Assembly (NCBI GenBank): GCA_029582155.1
Contig: CM055909.1
Coordinates: 47,742,412-47,806,411 of the forward strand
Direction of reading: 5' to 3'
DNA from: Panopea generosa
Lineage: Eukaryota > Mollusca > Bivalvia > Adapedonta > Hiatellidae
DNA: 64,000 bases
Shown here: positions 20,285 through 32,545 of the stretch, one piece after another
Layout of the letters: every line of letters begins with the position of its first letter
Position numbering within the stretch: position 1 is the first letter of the stretch
The notes under the pieces: generated by a model
Database searches by the model: none
The model's input: only the letters and a program-made list of their open reading frames with translations
What the model was told of the DNA's origin: nothing
Position numbers and translations under genes: made by a program

Positions 20285-23200
20285 ATGCCACATCCACTGA
20301 TGCCACATCTACTGCTGCAACTTTCATCCATCTACTTCTGCTACTACTTCTACTCCATCCACTGATGCCACATCTACTGCTACAACTTCTATTACATCCA
20401 CTGATGCCACATCTACTGCTACAACTTTCATCCATCAACCTCTGCTACTACTTCTACTACATCCACTGATGCCACATCTACTGCTACAACTTCTACTACA
20501 TCCACTGATGCTACATCTACTGCTACAACTTTCATCCATCTACCTCTGCTACTATTTCTACTACATCCACTGATACCACATCTACTGCTACAACTTCTAC
20601 TACATCCACTGATGCCACATCTTCTGCTACAACTTCTATTACATCCACTGATGCCACATCTACTGCTGCAACTTCTACTACATCCACTGATGCCACATTT
20701 ACTGCTGCAACTTCTACTACATCCACTGATGCTACATCTACTGCTACAACTTTCATCCATCTACTTCTGCTACAACTTCTACTACATCCACTGAGGCTGC
20801 ATCTATTGCTACAACTTTCATCCATCTACTTCTGCTACTACTTCTACTACATCCACTGATGCTACATCTACTGCTGCAACTTTCATCCATCTACTTCTGC
20901 TACTACTTCTACTACATCCACTGATGCCACATCTACTGCTAGAACTTGCATTCATCTACATCTGCTCCTACTTCTACTACATCCACTGATGCAACATCTA
21001 CTGCTGAAACTTCTACTACATCAACTGATGCTACATCTACTGCTGCAACTTCTACTACATCCGCTGATGCCACATCTACTGCTACAACTTTCATCCATCT
21101 ACCTCTGCTACTTCTTCTACTACATCCACTGATGCCACATCTACTGCTACAACTTCTACTACATCCACTGATGCCACATATACTGTTATGTACAACTTCT
21201 ACTACATCCACTGATGCCACATCTACTGCTACAACTTCTACTTCATCCACTGATACCACATCTTACTGCTGCAACTTCTACTACATCCACTGATGCCACA
21301 TCTACTGCTGCAACATTCGTCCATCTACTTCTGCTACTACTTCTGCTACATCCACTGATGCAACATCTACTGCTGCAACTTCTACTTCATCCACTGATGC
21401 TGCATCTACTGCTGCAACTTCTACTGCATCCACTGATGCAACATCTACTGCTGCAACTTTCATCCATCTACTTCTGCTACTACTTCTACTACATCCACTA
21501 ATGCTACATCTACTGCTGCAACTTTCATCAATCTACTTCTGCTACTACTTCTACTACATCCACTGATGCTGCATCTACTGCTACAACTTTAATCCATTTA
21601 CTTCTGCTACTACTTCTACTACATCCACTGATGCTGCATCTACTGCTACAACTTTCAGCCATCTGCTTCTGCTACAACTTCTACTAAATCCACTGATGCC
21701 ACATCTACTGCTGCAACTTCTTATACATCCACTGATGCTGCATCTACTGCTACAACTTCATCCATTTACTTCTGCTACTACTTCTACTACATCCACTGAT
21801 GCTGCATCTACTGCTACAACTTTCAGCCATCTGCTTCTGCTACAACTTCTACTACATCCACTGATGCCACATCTACTGCTGCAACTTCTAATACATCCAC
21901 TGATGCTGCATCTACTGCTACAACTTTCATCCATTTACTTCTGCTACAACTTCTACTACATCCACTGATGCTGCATCTACTGCTACAACTTTCATCCATT
22001 TACTTCTGCTACTACTTCTACTACATCCACTGATGCTGCATCTACTGCTACAACTTTCAGCCATCTGCTTCTGCTACAACTTCTACTACATCCACTGATG
22101 CCACATCTACTGCTGCAACTTCTAATACATCCACTGATGCTGCATCTACTGCTACAACTTTCATCTATTTACTTCTGCTACAACTTCTACTACATCCACT
22201 GATGCTGCATCTACTGCTACAACTTTCATCCATTTACTTCTGCTACTACTTCTACTACATCCACTGATGCTGCATCTACTGCTACAACTTTCAGGCATCT
22301 GCTTCTGCTACAACTTCTACTACATCCACTGATGCCACATCTACTGCTGCAACTTCTAATACATCCACTGATGCTGCATCTACTGCTACAATTTTCATCC
22401 ATTTACTTCTGCTACAACTTCTACTACATCCACTGATGCTGCATCTACTGCTACAACTTTCAGCCATTTACTTCTGCTACTACTTCTACTACATCCACTG
22501 ATGCTGCATCTACTGCTACAACTTTCAGCCATCTGCTTCTGCTACAACTTCTACTACATCCACTGATGCCACATCTACTGCTGCAACTTCTAATACATCC
22601 ACTGATGCTGCATCTACTGCTACAACTTTCATCCATTTACTTCTGCTACAACTTCTACTACATCCACTGATGCTGCATCTACTGCTACAACTTTCATCCA
22701 TTTACTTCTGCTACTACTTCTACTACATCCACTGATGCTGCATCTACTGCTACAACTTTCAGCCATCTGCTTCTGCTACAACTTCTACTACATCCACTGA
22801 TGCCACATCTACTGCTGCAACTTCTACTACATCCACTGATGCTGCATCTACTGCTACAACTTTCATCCATTTACTTCTGCTACAACTTCTACTACATCCA
22901 CCGATGCTGCATCTACTGCTACAACTTTCATCCATTTACTTCTGCTACTACTTCTACTACATCCACTGATGCTGCATCTACTGCTACAACTTTCAGCCAT
23001 CTGCTTCTGCTACATCTTCTACTACATCCACTGATGCTACATCTACTGCTGCAACTTCTACTGCATCCACTGATGCCACATCTACTGCTGCAACTTCTAC
23101 TGCATCCACTGAGACCACATCTACTGCTGCAACTTTCATCCATCTACTTCTGCTACTACTTCTTCTACATCCACTGATGCTGCATCTACTGCTGCAACTT

Positions 23201-25145
23201 TCAGCCATCTACTTCTGCTACTACTTCTTCTACATCCACTGATGCTGCATCTACTGCTACAACTTTCAGCCATCTGCTTCTGCTACAACTTCTACTACAT
23301 CCACTGATGCCACATCTACTGCTGCAACTTTCATCATTCTACATATGCTACAACTTCTACTACATCCACTGATGATGCATCTATTGCTACAACTTTCATC
23401 CATCTACTTCTGCTACTACTTCTACTACATCCACTGATGCCACATCTACTGCTAGAACTTGCATTCATCTACATCTGCTCCTACTTCTACTACATCCACT
23501 GATGCCACATCTACTGCTGCAACCTTCAGCCATCTGCGTCTGCTACAAATTCTACTACATCCACTGATACTGCATCTATTGCTACAACTTTCATCCATCT
23601 ACTTCTGCTACTACTTCTACTACATACACTGATGCTACATCTACTGCTGCAACTTTCATTCATCTACTTCTGCTACTACTTCTACTACATCCACTGATGC
23701 CACATCTACTGCTAGAACTTGCATTCATCTACATCTGCTCCTACTTCTACTACATCAACTGATGCCACATCTACTGCTGCAACTTTCATCCATCTACATC
23801 TGCTACAACTTCTACTACATCCACTGATGCTGCATCTATTGCTACAACTTTCAGCCATCTACTTCTGCTACTACTTCTACTACATCCACTGATGCTACAT
23901 CTACTGCTGCAACTTTCATTCATCTATTTCTGCTACTACTTCTACTACATCCACTGATGCCACATCTACTGCTGCAACTTTCATCCATCTACATCTGCTC
24001 CTACTTCTACTACATCCACTGATGCCACATCTACTGCTAGAACTTGCATTCATCTACATCTGCTCCTACTTCTACTACATCAACTGATGCCACATCTACT
24101 GCTGCAACTTTCATCCATCTACATCTGCTACAACTTCTACTACATCCACTGATGCTGCATCTACTGCTACAACTTTCAGCCATCTGCTTCTGCTACAACT
24201 TCTACTACATCCACTGATGCCACATCTACTGCTGCAACTTTCATCATTCTACATCTGCTACAACTTCTACTACATTCACTGATGCCAAATCTACTGCTAG
24301 AACTTGCATTCATCTACATCTGCTCCTACTTCTACGACATCCACTGATGCCACATCTACTGCTGCAACTTTCAGCCATCTGCATCTGCTACAACTTCTAT
24401 TACATCCACTGATGCTGCATCTATTGCTACAATTTTCATCCATCTACTTCTGCTACTACTTCTACTACATCCACTGATGCCACATCTACTGCTAGAACTT
24501 GCATTCATCTACATCTGATACTACTTCTACTACATCCACTGATGCAACATCTACTGCTGCAACTTTCATCCTTCTAAATCTGCTACAACTTCTACTACAT
24601 CCACTGATGCCACATCTACTGCTAGAACTTGCATTCATCTACATCTGCTACTACTTCTACTACATCCACTGATGCAACATCTACTGCTGCAACTTTCATC
24701 CTTCTAAATCTGCTACAACTTCTACTACATCCACTGATGCCACATCTACTGCTAGAACTTGCATTCATCTACATCTGATACTACTTCTACTACATCCACT
24801 GATGCAACATCTACTGCTGCAACTTTCATCCTTCTAAATCTGCTACAACTTCTACTACATCCACTGATGCCACATCTACTGCTAGAACTTGCATTCATCT
24901 ACATCTGCTCCTACTTCTACTACATCCACTGATGCCACATCTACTGCTGCAACTTTCATCCTTCTAAATCTGCTACAACTTCTACTACATCCACTGATGC
25001 CACATCTACTGCTAGAACTTGCATTCATCTACATCTGCTACTACTTCTACTACATCCACTGATGCCACATCTACTGCTGCAACTTTCAGCCATCTTCATC
25101 TGCTACTATTTCTAGTATCTATTTTATCTACTGATGCTGCATCTA
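20285..25145 (+). repeat. 13-bp-based satellite organised in 39- and 65-bp units
   Basis: Five related 13-mers occur in order: ACTTCTACTACAT, CCACTGATGCCAC, ATCTACTGCTACA, ACTTTCATCCATC, TACTTCTGCTACT. The first three form a 39-bp unit; all five form 65 bp. The plus strand is poor in G. Runs of 39-bp units read as Thr/Ser-rich peptide, but 65-bp units shift the frame, so the many short frames on both strands are repeat shadows. Confidence 0.93.
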
Positions 25146-25592
25146 GGCATAGTACCACCATTGCAAAAAGGAAGTGCTTCCGTGGGGTAGTCGCATAATG
25201 GCGGTTATAATTAATCCTCATTTCTTCTTCTTTTAAAATGCATTTTCCTTGTTTTTATGCTCATTTTTTTATTTGAATGGCATTATTGATGTATTTTAAA
25301 CATTTTGATAGCATTGTCATGTTTAAATTGTGAATTTAGAAAAAAAATTTGATGCTTAGAAATTGGGGTATGAATACATGATTTCAGAAGTCTACTTTCA
25401 CTTTGTCACCAGTGTGAGCAAAAAAAAAATCTCATATGACACATGACCCCTACATTTTTCATCATATTTTGATAGTGCAGAGGTTGACAAACAGTAAAAT
25501 GTAGGTTTCACTTCTTTCATTTGGGATTCTCTATGAATGACAAGCCTTCAAACTTTTATTATTTACTATAGAATAAAGAACAAAAATCAATG
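25146..25592. mobile_element. Copy B of the GTACCACC element
   Basis: It begins GGCATAGTACCACCATTG directly at the end of the satellite and aligns with 12770-13128 through GGAAGTGCTTC, AAATTGGGGTATGAATAC, CTTTGTCACCAG, GTGCAGAGGTTGACAAACAG and TTATTTACTATAGAATAA. It has about 100 bp more near its left end than copy A and loses similarity at about 25592. No right inverted repeat seen. Confidence 0.7.
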
Positions 25593-25599
25593 CTAAAAT

Positions 25600-26165
25600 A
25601 ATTGCTCAAGTTCATTGCTTCGTAACTTCTTTATTTCTTATCCGATTTTAATTTACTTTATATCAATGAAAACTACAGAGCTTCAGCATTACAATCATTT
25701 AAAGCAAATTAATATCAAATAATAAATAAAGATTTTAAGGGGTATCGCCAGGTTTTTCGGTCAGCAAAATTTATTGCGAAATGTTACATTTTAAGTACGT
25801 ATTTTGTAAGAGTATATCTTCCGTAATACTTGATCGATTTTTAATAACTTTAGCTTTACTAAAACTGCATACTGTTACTTATATAGACGTATAAAAATTG
25901 AATTTCCAATCATAAATAAAAAAGTTCAAGGGTACCGCCAGGTTTTCAAGCGAAAAATATGGCGTAAATTTAGTCGCCATGGTGTGTTCATTTTAACTGT
26001 CTGTATCTCATTCATTTGATAATGGATTTTATTTATCTTTTGAGTTTCAGAAACTAAATATTCTAAGCATTTTTAAAATCTGTTAATGAATAAAGAAGTT
26101 AGTATGCGCCGCCAGCTACTCCTTCTAAAAATCTTAAATTTAACACTACCGCCAGGTTTTACACC
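25600..26165 (+). repeat. Three diverged ~180-bp units ending in CGCCAGGTTTT
   Basis: CGCCAGG(T) motifs sit at about 25746, 25936, 26109 (CGCCAGCT) and 26150. The first three are each preceded by an AT-rich stretch with a TATCT/TATTT ... ATTTTAAT block and AATAAATAAAG-AGTT. Similarity outside the motif is low but ordered. Confidence 0.45.
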
Positions 26166-26796
26166 TGTCCGCATTTCGGTAGGAGAGTGATTCTCACAGA
26201 TTAAAATATTGTATGAAACACCGTTTTTTTACCCACGAAAAATGCAGCACGCTTTGTTGACACAGCTTATATTTGATGGTAAATTGTTTGTCGAATAAAA
26301 TTTTATATAGCGTAAGGATGAAATTGTGTAAATTATCTGTGTTAGTATTGGGTTTAATTTTGCCTGTATCAGGTAAATCGTGCTACAGCCATTGGGAAAA
26401 CAATCCTTCGTCCTTGAGTGTTTTTTTAATTGAATGACTGCACATTACACATACGTGTTTAAACTGACACAATTGGACAATGAAACAGACAATTCAAGTC
26501 AGTTTTGTCAACTTGTACTAAGAGTTTTTCTGCATTACCACAGATACATGACAAAACTTCTAAAAATCCCCCCCCCCCCCCCCCCCCCCCCCCTCAGCTG
26601 CTCAGGTGACCCTGGCCAATTTTTTTCAAGTGAAGGGAAGTCCCTGGAACTGGTTTGAATTTCTTTACCCTATAGAATGGGGGTATACGACTTGTTCTTT
26701 TATTTGGAATAAGTTTCAGGGTGATGTATGGTAACAGTTCTTGGTCAATACAACAGAGGTCAAGTCATCTCCAGTGTATGTTGGTGACACAGATAA
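26166..26796. other. Non-coding stretch with a 26-base poly-C run
   Basis: A homopolymer C run occupies 26568-26593. The 74-codon frame at 26434-26658 passes through it and is not credible. Otherwise nothing stands out. Confidence 0.6.
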
Positions 26797-26901
26797 TGCA
26801 TCCATAGCCGCATCCCATCTCTGTTTGGACTCAATGTGTCCAACCCAGCATTAGTGTGTGGAGACGAGACAGGAACAGTACTCGAGCTGGCACCAAATTA
26901 G
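26797..26901 (+). pseudogene. Short coding-like remnant cut off by a TIR element
   Basis: The frame LFGLNVSNPALVCGDETGTV (within 26824-26883) continues to LELAPN and then a TAG that is the first three bases of the adjoining TIR element (26899-26901). The stop is therefore supplied by the insertion. VCGDETGTV resembles the last strand of a WD40 repeat, but this is a guess from one short segment. Upstream another frame (TEVKSSPVYVGDTD, about 26755-26796) also looks coding, and joining the two needs a frameshift, so this is a decayed or misassembled exon if real. Confidence 0.22.
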
Positions 26902-28070
26902 TGTTTTCTCCAGAGCGCATTTCTTGCGTTTTGGACGCAATTAAATCTCATTTGTCGCAATCAGGTTTGTTCAGTGCATCCACTATGACGCATTCTTAAA
27001 ATTACAGAAATATAAATTACGCATATTTGTTTTGAAAAGTTGGTTTTAGGAGTTATTTTTACAATGCTAGCTGTTTTAACAGATCACATGGTCTCATTCA
27101 GAATAACCCCGGTCACATGGTTTTACTCAGTTATGTAAACGCTTTAATGGGCTAATGCCATATTGATGAATCGCATAGACGATTATGATCACATACTTAA
27201 TTTTCCATGAAGCAATATTGTAGTTTGAAGAAAACATCTGTGAAAACAAACATAAGCTGCAACAATGGTATATACAAAGTTTTAGGTTGTTTGTATATAA
27301 AGATGAAATGTGGAAATCTTGAAACTTTTTAAAAAAATTGTTTAAAATGTACGGATGATACTCGATCTGAAAAACTCTTTATTTTGTTTTCTATACGGTA
27401 TCCAGACATGCATGCAAGGAATTTTAATACCTTTTATAACATCTGCTGCTCCATGTTTAAAGGCCGTACTCCCAGTGCCATTTATGTTATTTTAATGAAC
27501 ATTATGGAAAAAAGAAATTAACTTTTCGAAAATTATATTTATTTTGAAAAATGATTACATACATAATTTCAGAAATTTAATTACCATAAAAATGTTTTTA
27601 TTTTATTTTTTTACTCTAAAATGGGTCTAGCTTTGAGCCAGAAGAGAAATGCTTTTGGGAAATAAAAACAACAAAAAAGTTTTGTTTTCCAAAGAGTATA
27701 ATGCTTAGTAACGCTTAACATGGAGCTCAGCTGAAATATAAAATATTGAAATAAATAATTTTAGTGTTTTTCATTAAAAATAGTTATGGCCATGGTGATT
27801 GAGCTGGGGCCATGACATTTGAAAAGTGCATGGCCCTGTGGCCATGATTATAAGAAACTGCAATTAGGAAGGAAAAGACAACTAGTGTCTAGTTGTTGTA
27901 ACTTGTTGCCAGAAGTGAAACATTTATTGGAAGTAAAATTGTTTTGAAGTTGTTGGAAGTAAAATTGTTTTGAAGTTGTTAACTTAAGTTGCATCTTTAA
28001 TTTTGAAATTTGTGTAAAACAGGAAGTAAAACTGTTTTAGTAAAATATGTATTTTTTCACCTCCATTTAT
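26899..28070 (+). mobile_element. Truncated copy of the TIR element at 35766-36997
   Basis: It begins (T)AGTGTTTTCTCCAGAGCGC and aligns with the 35.8-kb copy through TTGCGTTTTGGACGCAAT, AATCGCATAGACGATTATGA, GTTTTCCAAAGAGTATAATG and GTAAAACTGTTTTAG. Similarity stops near 28070, before the right inverted repeat. A 27-bp-scale duplication (GGAAGTAAAATTGTTTTGAA) sits at about 27930-27980. Confidence 0.8.
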
Positions 28071-28842
28071 TCAAGTTGAACAACAGAACCTCAACAACAA
28101 AAACCTCCATTTTCAATCGCTAAAACAATTTAAGTTTATCAGTGATCACGCGAGGTCAAAGAATTGTCAAGACTTACATGGGAATAACAACAATCTCCCC
28201 ATTTTCAATCGCAAAAACAGTATGTTTCAATTTATTTTTCAAGGACAGGTTGTTAATATTCGTGTAGCATTGCAGTTTGCGCAGTAAAATTATTCATGAC
28301 ACCCTAGGTTACATTTGAAAATAGCATCCAGCCATAAATATCCGATCAGGCAAGGTCATGGAATTTTCCAGAAAGATCTAGGTCAAATGTATACAGTGGT
28401 CTATTTTTATATTTTTGGAAAAATTATGCATGCTGACTGTGATCATTGACACTGTAATAAATCAATGTTTGTTTTGATAGCGAATACTGGGATTGGATCA
28501 AGTGTGCTACTGTGTACTTATTAACTACTGGTTGACAGTTGTCTCTTCATGGGTTAGAAGTAGGGGGGTCATAAAATCATGAAATTTGCAATTTAACAAA
28601 TCTGAGTTTTATATCCTGGGGTATATGGAATAATGAAATACGCTCACCAGCACGCGACAATACTGGTTTGTTTTCGCAGCTGACACCTGTGGCTGAGATT
28701 TTTAGACCACCAATGGAGCAATAAAACCATAAGGCGTCGCAGACCAGCATGATGTCTACTAGTCATTATAAAACAACATCACATTCTAATCAATTTATAT
28801 TAAACGTATAAGCGATTTAAATAAATTTTGCAATCATTTCAG
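28071..28842. other. Non-coding stretch, no gene seen
   Basis: It contains two similar CCATTTTCAATCGC(T)AAAAC segments about 80 bases apart (near 28108 and 28199) and otherwise nothing I can assign. Confidence 0.45.
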
Positions 28843-28965
28843 GTTCTGACTTTGACTTTTCTGACTCTGCTGATTCTGAGTTTTCTGGACTTGCCTGAAG
28901 GTTCTGATGATTTGGACCTTGATGAACCTGTCCATGAGTGGGCAAACAGGTTTACACAACCAAGG
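28843..28965 (+). CDS. Candidate internal exon, unknown protein
   Basis: It is bordered by AATCATTTCAG| and |GTGAGT, a plausible acceptor and donor, with 41 codons open between. The carboxyl half reads PEGSDDLDLDEPVHEWANRF, acidic then with an EWA motif. The amino half in that frame is Leu-rich; in another frame it reads as an acidic Ser/Asp stretch before a stop, so the true frame is uncertain. I do not recognise the protein. No linked exon is proven; similar borders occur at 32638-32770 and 35501-35663 on the same strand. Confidence 0.25.
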
Positions 28966-29120
28966 GTGAGTTTTATTTTATTTTTTATAAGTTTTGTGTT
29001 CACATTTGGGCAATAAAATCAATCTTTTAGGAAAAAATGAATATCACTAAGTAAACAAATAACAAACAAAAAAGTTATAAAGTTAATTGAATTTAGCTAT
29101 GACTGGGAAATAGATTTTTT

Positions 29121-31309
29121 ATGCCCCGCCAAAAAATATTACGGGTGGCATATAGTAATCACAGCATCCGTCCGTCCGTCCGTCCGTCCGTCCGTCTGTC
29201 CGTCCGTCGGTTGGTCTGGGCGGACAAATGGGTATTTAAGTGTCTAGGGTTTAGTGTTAGTAATTTTTCATTCAAAGGTCAAGGTCACACTTTGAGTTTG
29301 TTTGACAACACTTTTTGAGTGTTTGAGATTTCGTGTCATGCCTGTAACTTTGTCATGCATAAATGGATTTTATAAAATTTAATACTTGCTACAAATGTTC
29401 AACATAACATGATGATGTGTTGTGAGTAAGACCCATACCCGTACCTCAAAGGTAAAGGTCACACTTTGAATTTCTTTGACAACAATGCGAGTCTGTGTGA
29501 TATTTCGTGTACGGCCTATAACTTTGTCATGCATAAATGGATTTTGTTAGTACTTGCTACAAATGATCAACATAACATGATGACATGTTGTGGGTAAGAA
29601 CCACACCCATTCCTCAAAGGTCAAGGTCACACTTTGAGTTTTGACAATACTTTTTGAGTGTGTGAGATTTCGTGTCATGCATAAATGGATTTTATAAATA
29701 CTTGCTTCAAATGATTAACATAACATGACGACGTGTCATGAGTAAGACACATACCTAAAAGGTCAAGGTCACACTTTGAGTTTGTTTGACAACACTTTGT
29801 GTCTGTGTCAGATTTTGTGTCCTACCTGTAACTTTGTCATGCATAAATGGATTTTATAAAAACTTGCTACAAATGATTAACATAACATGATGATGTGTTG
29901 TGAGTAAGACCGATACCCATACCTCAAAGGTCAAGGTCACCCTTTGAGTTAGTTTGACAACTTTGTCATCTATGGATTTATTTCAAACACACTTGACTCA
30001 ATTCATCAGCACGGCATGATGAAGTGTCACGCGTAAGACCCACATGCATACCTCAAAGGTCAAGGTCACACTTTGAGTTTGTTTAATAACACTTTGATTC
30101 TGTGTGAGATTTTGTGTCCATCCTGTAACTTTGTCATGCATAGATGGATTTTATAAATGTTTGCTACAAAAGATCAACATAGCATGATGACTTGTGGCAC
30201 TTAAACCCACTCTTACTTCCAAGGTCAAGGTCACAATTTAACTTTGTTTGACAACACTTCAGTCCACTTGAGATTTAGTCTGTAATTTTGTCACCTATAG
30301 TTGCATTTTAAAAACACTTGGCTCAATTCATCAGCATGACATGTCTCGGTTACACCAAGACTCCAACTTCAAAAGTCAAAATCACAATTTTACTTTATTT
30401 GATGACACTTTCAGTCTTATTGAGATTTCGTGTTGGTCTGATTACTTCGTCACCTATTGATGAAATTCAAAAACACTTGGCTCAATTGATCAGCTTGACA
30501 TGATGACTTGTCGTGCGTAAGACCCACATGCATTACTTCAAAGGTCAAGGTCACACTGAGTTCGTTTGATAACACTTTCAGTTTGTTTGAGATTTCTTGA
30601 CCGGTCTGTAACTTTGTCACCTATGGATAAATTTCAAAAACACTTGGCTCAGTTGATCAACATGACATAATTAAGTGTAAGACCAAGAACCTTTCCTCAA
30701 AGGTCAAGGTCACACTTTCAATTTGTTTGATATTGCATGTCTGTAACTTTGTCTTTAACTTGGCTCAATTGATCAAGATGACATGACAACATGCCACAAG
30801 TAAGACCTAGACCGTACCTCAAAGGTCAAGATCACACTTTGAGTTTGTATGACAACACTTTGAGTCTGTTTGAGATTTCAAGTCCGTTCTGTAACTTTAT
30901 GATACATTGATGGATTTCAAAAACACTTGGCTCAATTTATTAATTGATCAACATGACATGATGATGTGTCAAGTTAAGACCCCTAACCTTACATCAAGGT
31001 CACACTTTCAGTTTGTATGATATTTCATGTCTGATCTGTAACTTTGTCTTACATGGAGGGATTTTAAAATAGCTTGTCACAAGTGATCAGCATGTCATGA
31101 TGTTGTGTCACCTGCATTTACCTGTTTGAATACCCAAACCATTATATCAGATGTCAAGGTTACACAAAGGTCAAGGTCTCATTTAATGTAAAAAAACATG
31201 AAATTGCATGTCTAGTCTGAAATGTCAGTCCATTACTCTTGATATTCATGGATACATCGCTACCTATTATAACATATATTGTTATTTTCACAGACCATTT
31301 GGGGGGCAT
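29121..31309 (+). mobile_element. Molluscan repeat with ~13 AGGTCAAGGTCA-bearing units
   Basis: The left end ATGCCCCGCCAAA and the right end read in reverse ATGCCCCCCAAAT are short inverted repeats. After a (GTCC)n block at about 29168-29209 come about 13 diverged units of 130-175 bp. Each has AAAGGTCAAGGTCACACTTTG, TTTGACAACACTTT, GTAACTTTGTCATGCAT and AACATGATGA blocks. AGGTCAAGGTCA or one-base variants lie near 29276, 29449, 29618, 29757, 29926, 30055, 30222, 30539, 30699, 30821 and 31156. Non-coding; family membership is from memory of bivalve repeats. Confidence 0.75.
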
Positions 31310-31795
31310 GCAACACTTAACAGTGACATTTCTTTTTTATTGTAAAAAATAACATTGACAGAAGCAATTTATTTACATTCATTAAAATAAACGCATGACT
31401 ATGGGAATTTTTTTCGAATGCGCAAGAAGAGAAAGTAATAAAACAAGTATTTTTTCATTTCATAGTAGATAAATCAGATTAAATAATAACTACTATAATA
31501 CTGATAATAAATGTGTAGTCATTATAATATATTTAGTCAATGGTTTTCATGTTTCTTTTTATATATATTTGGAGTTGGGGGAGGTTAATGTATAACGCTA
31601 GAAAAAAAAGATATACCTTTTAGTGAGTTTAGTGTTGCACAAAAAAAAGCAAAATAACCAAGTGAATACTTTTAATTTAAGACCATTTTGTCAGTTAGAA
31701 ACATAAAAGATAACATAACTTTTAATACTTTTATGTACATGTACGTACAATAAAATTAGTCATGATATTTATATTAAATATCTGTGGCTCAAACA
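31310..31795. other. AT-rich non-coding stretch, no gene seen
   Basis: No open frame, SINE box or inverted repeat stands out. Confidence 0.5.
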
Positions 31796-31799
31796 AGTA

Positions 31800-32010
31800 G
31801 ATGAGTGTGCTTGATTACTGGTAACATTCCAGTATCCTAGGAAAGAATGGTTAAGTTAACTGATTGTCTGTTTGCCCTTGATGACATGAATAAATTTAAA
31901 TATGTAAGCAGGGCAGTAATATAACAGAGTAAATTTAGCATCATTTGGTGCCATCGAGGGCCAACAGACGGTCAGTTAACCTGACCAATCATTTCCCCAA
32001 GTATTGGGCA
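31800..32010. mobile_element. SINE 3'-domain fragments in opposite orientation
   Basis: TTAAGTTAACTGATTGTCTG and TTTGCCCTTGATGACATGAA (plus, about 31850-31895) are followed by GGTGCCATCGAGGGCCAACA and GACGGTCAGTTAACC (minus, about 31950-31983). Both match the 3' domain of the SINEs at 47585 and 58905. Confidence 0.6.
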
Positions 32011-32168
32011 CTCGTGAAAAGAGTTTTGGGTTTGTTCTCTTGCTTGAGTTAATGCCTCTCAAAAAACAAAAATCAGTACTGGCTCTATGCAGGAAGTGAT
32101 CACTAGAGCAGTCCATATACCCTTTGAGCTTTCTTCGCAATTCAACTGAAATAGATTATTTACTAAAC

Positions 32169-32417
32169 TTAGGCCGTCCTTAAAAATTAAATTGTTTGCC
32201 TTGCTCCTACCTACTCACTCAAAGTTGCAGTTACCCAAACTTTTTTATTGACTTTCAAAGCGTTTAATTTTTTTTCATGATTTATGTCAATTTTTCTTAA
32301 AAATGACTATGCAAAATCACAATTTTGCAACAAAAAAAGTTAGCTACCTACCTACACACATGAAAAATACTGGGTAAGTATTCACAGCAAACAAATCTTT
32401 TTTTAAGGATGGCCTTA
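32169..32417. mobile_element. ~250-bp MITE with TTAGGCCGTCCTTAA ends
   Basis: The left end TTAGGCCGTCCTTAAAAA and right end read in reverse TAAGGCCATCCTTAAAAA continue to a shared TTGTTTGC. A diverged internal match to its middle lies at about 33205-33300 (ACTTTTTTTTATTGCCTTTCAAAGC-type block). No target duplication was clear. Confidence 0.65.
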
Positions 32418-32545
32418 ATATTTGATGAATTAAGCATGAAAACTAATATATTGAAAGGTTGAAAAGAAAAAAAATTGTAATTCATATTTTTTCTATCTCT
32501 TCAATGGTGACAGTAGAATATTCATGTACTAGAGACACTGGAGGA

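Noticed and set aside
20247-23208. Many 60-125-codon frames with Ser/Cys/Arg-, Val/Asp- or Leu/His-rich repeats
   Set aside because: They are the two strands and several phases of the 13-bp-based satellite; frame changes at each 65-bp unit.
26434-26658. Plus-strand frame with a poly-Pro stretch
   Set aside because: The prolines come from a 26-base C homopolymer; length of such runs is unreliable and no family similarity exists on either side.
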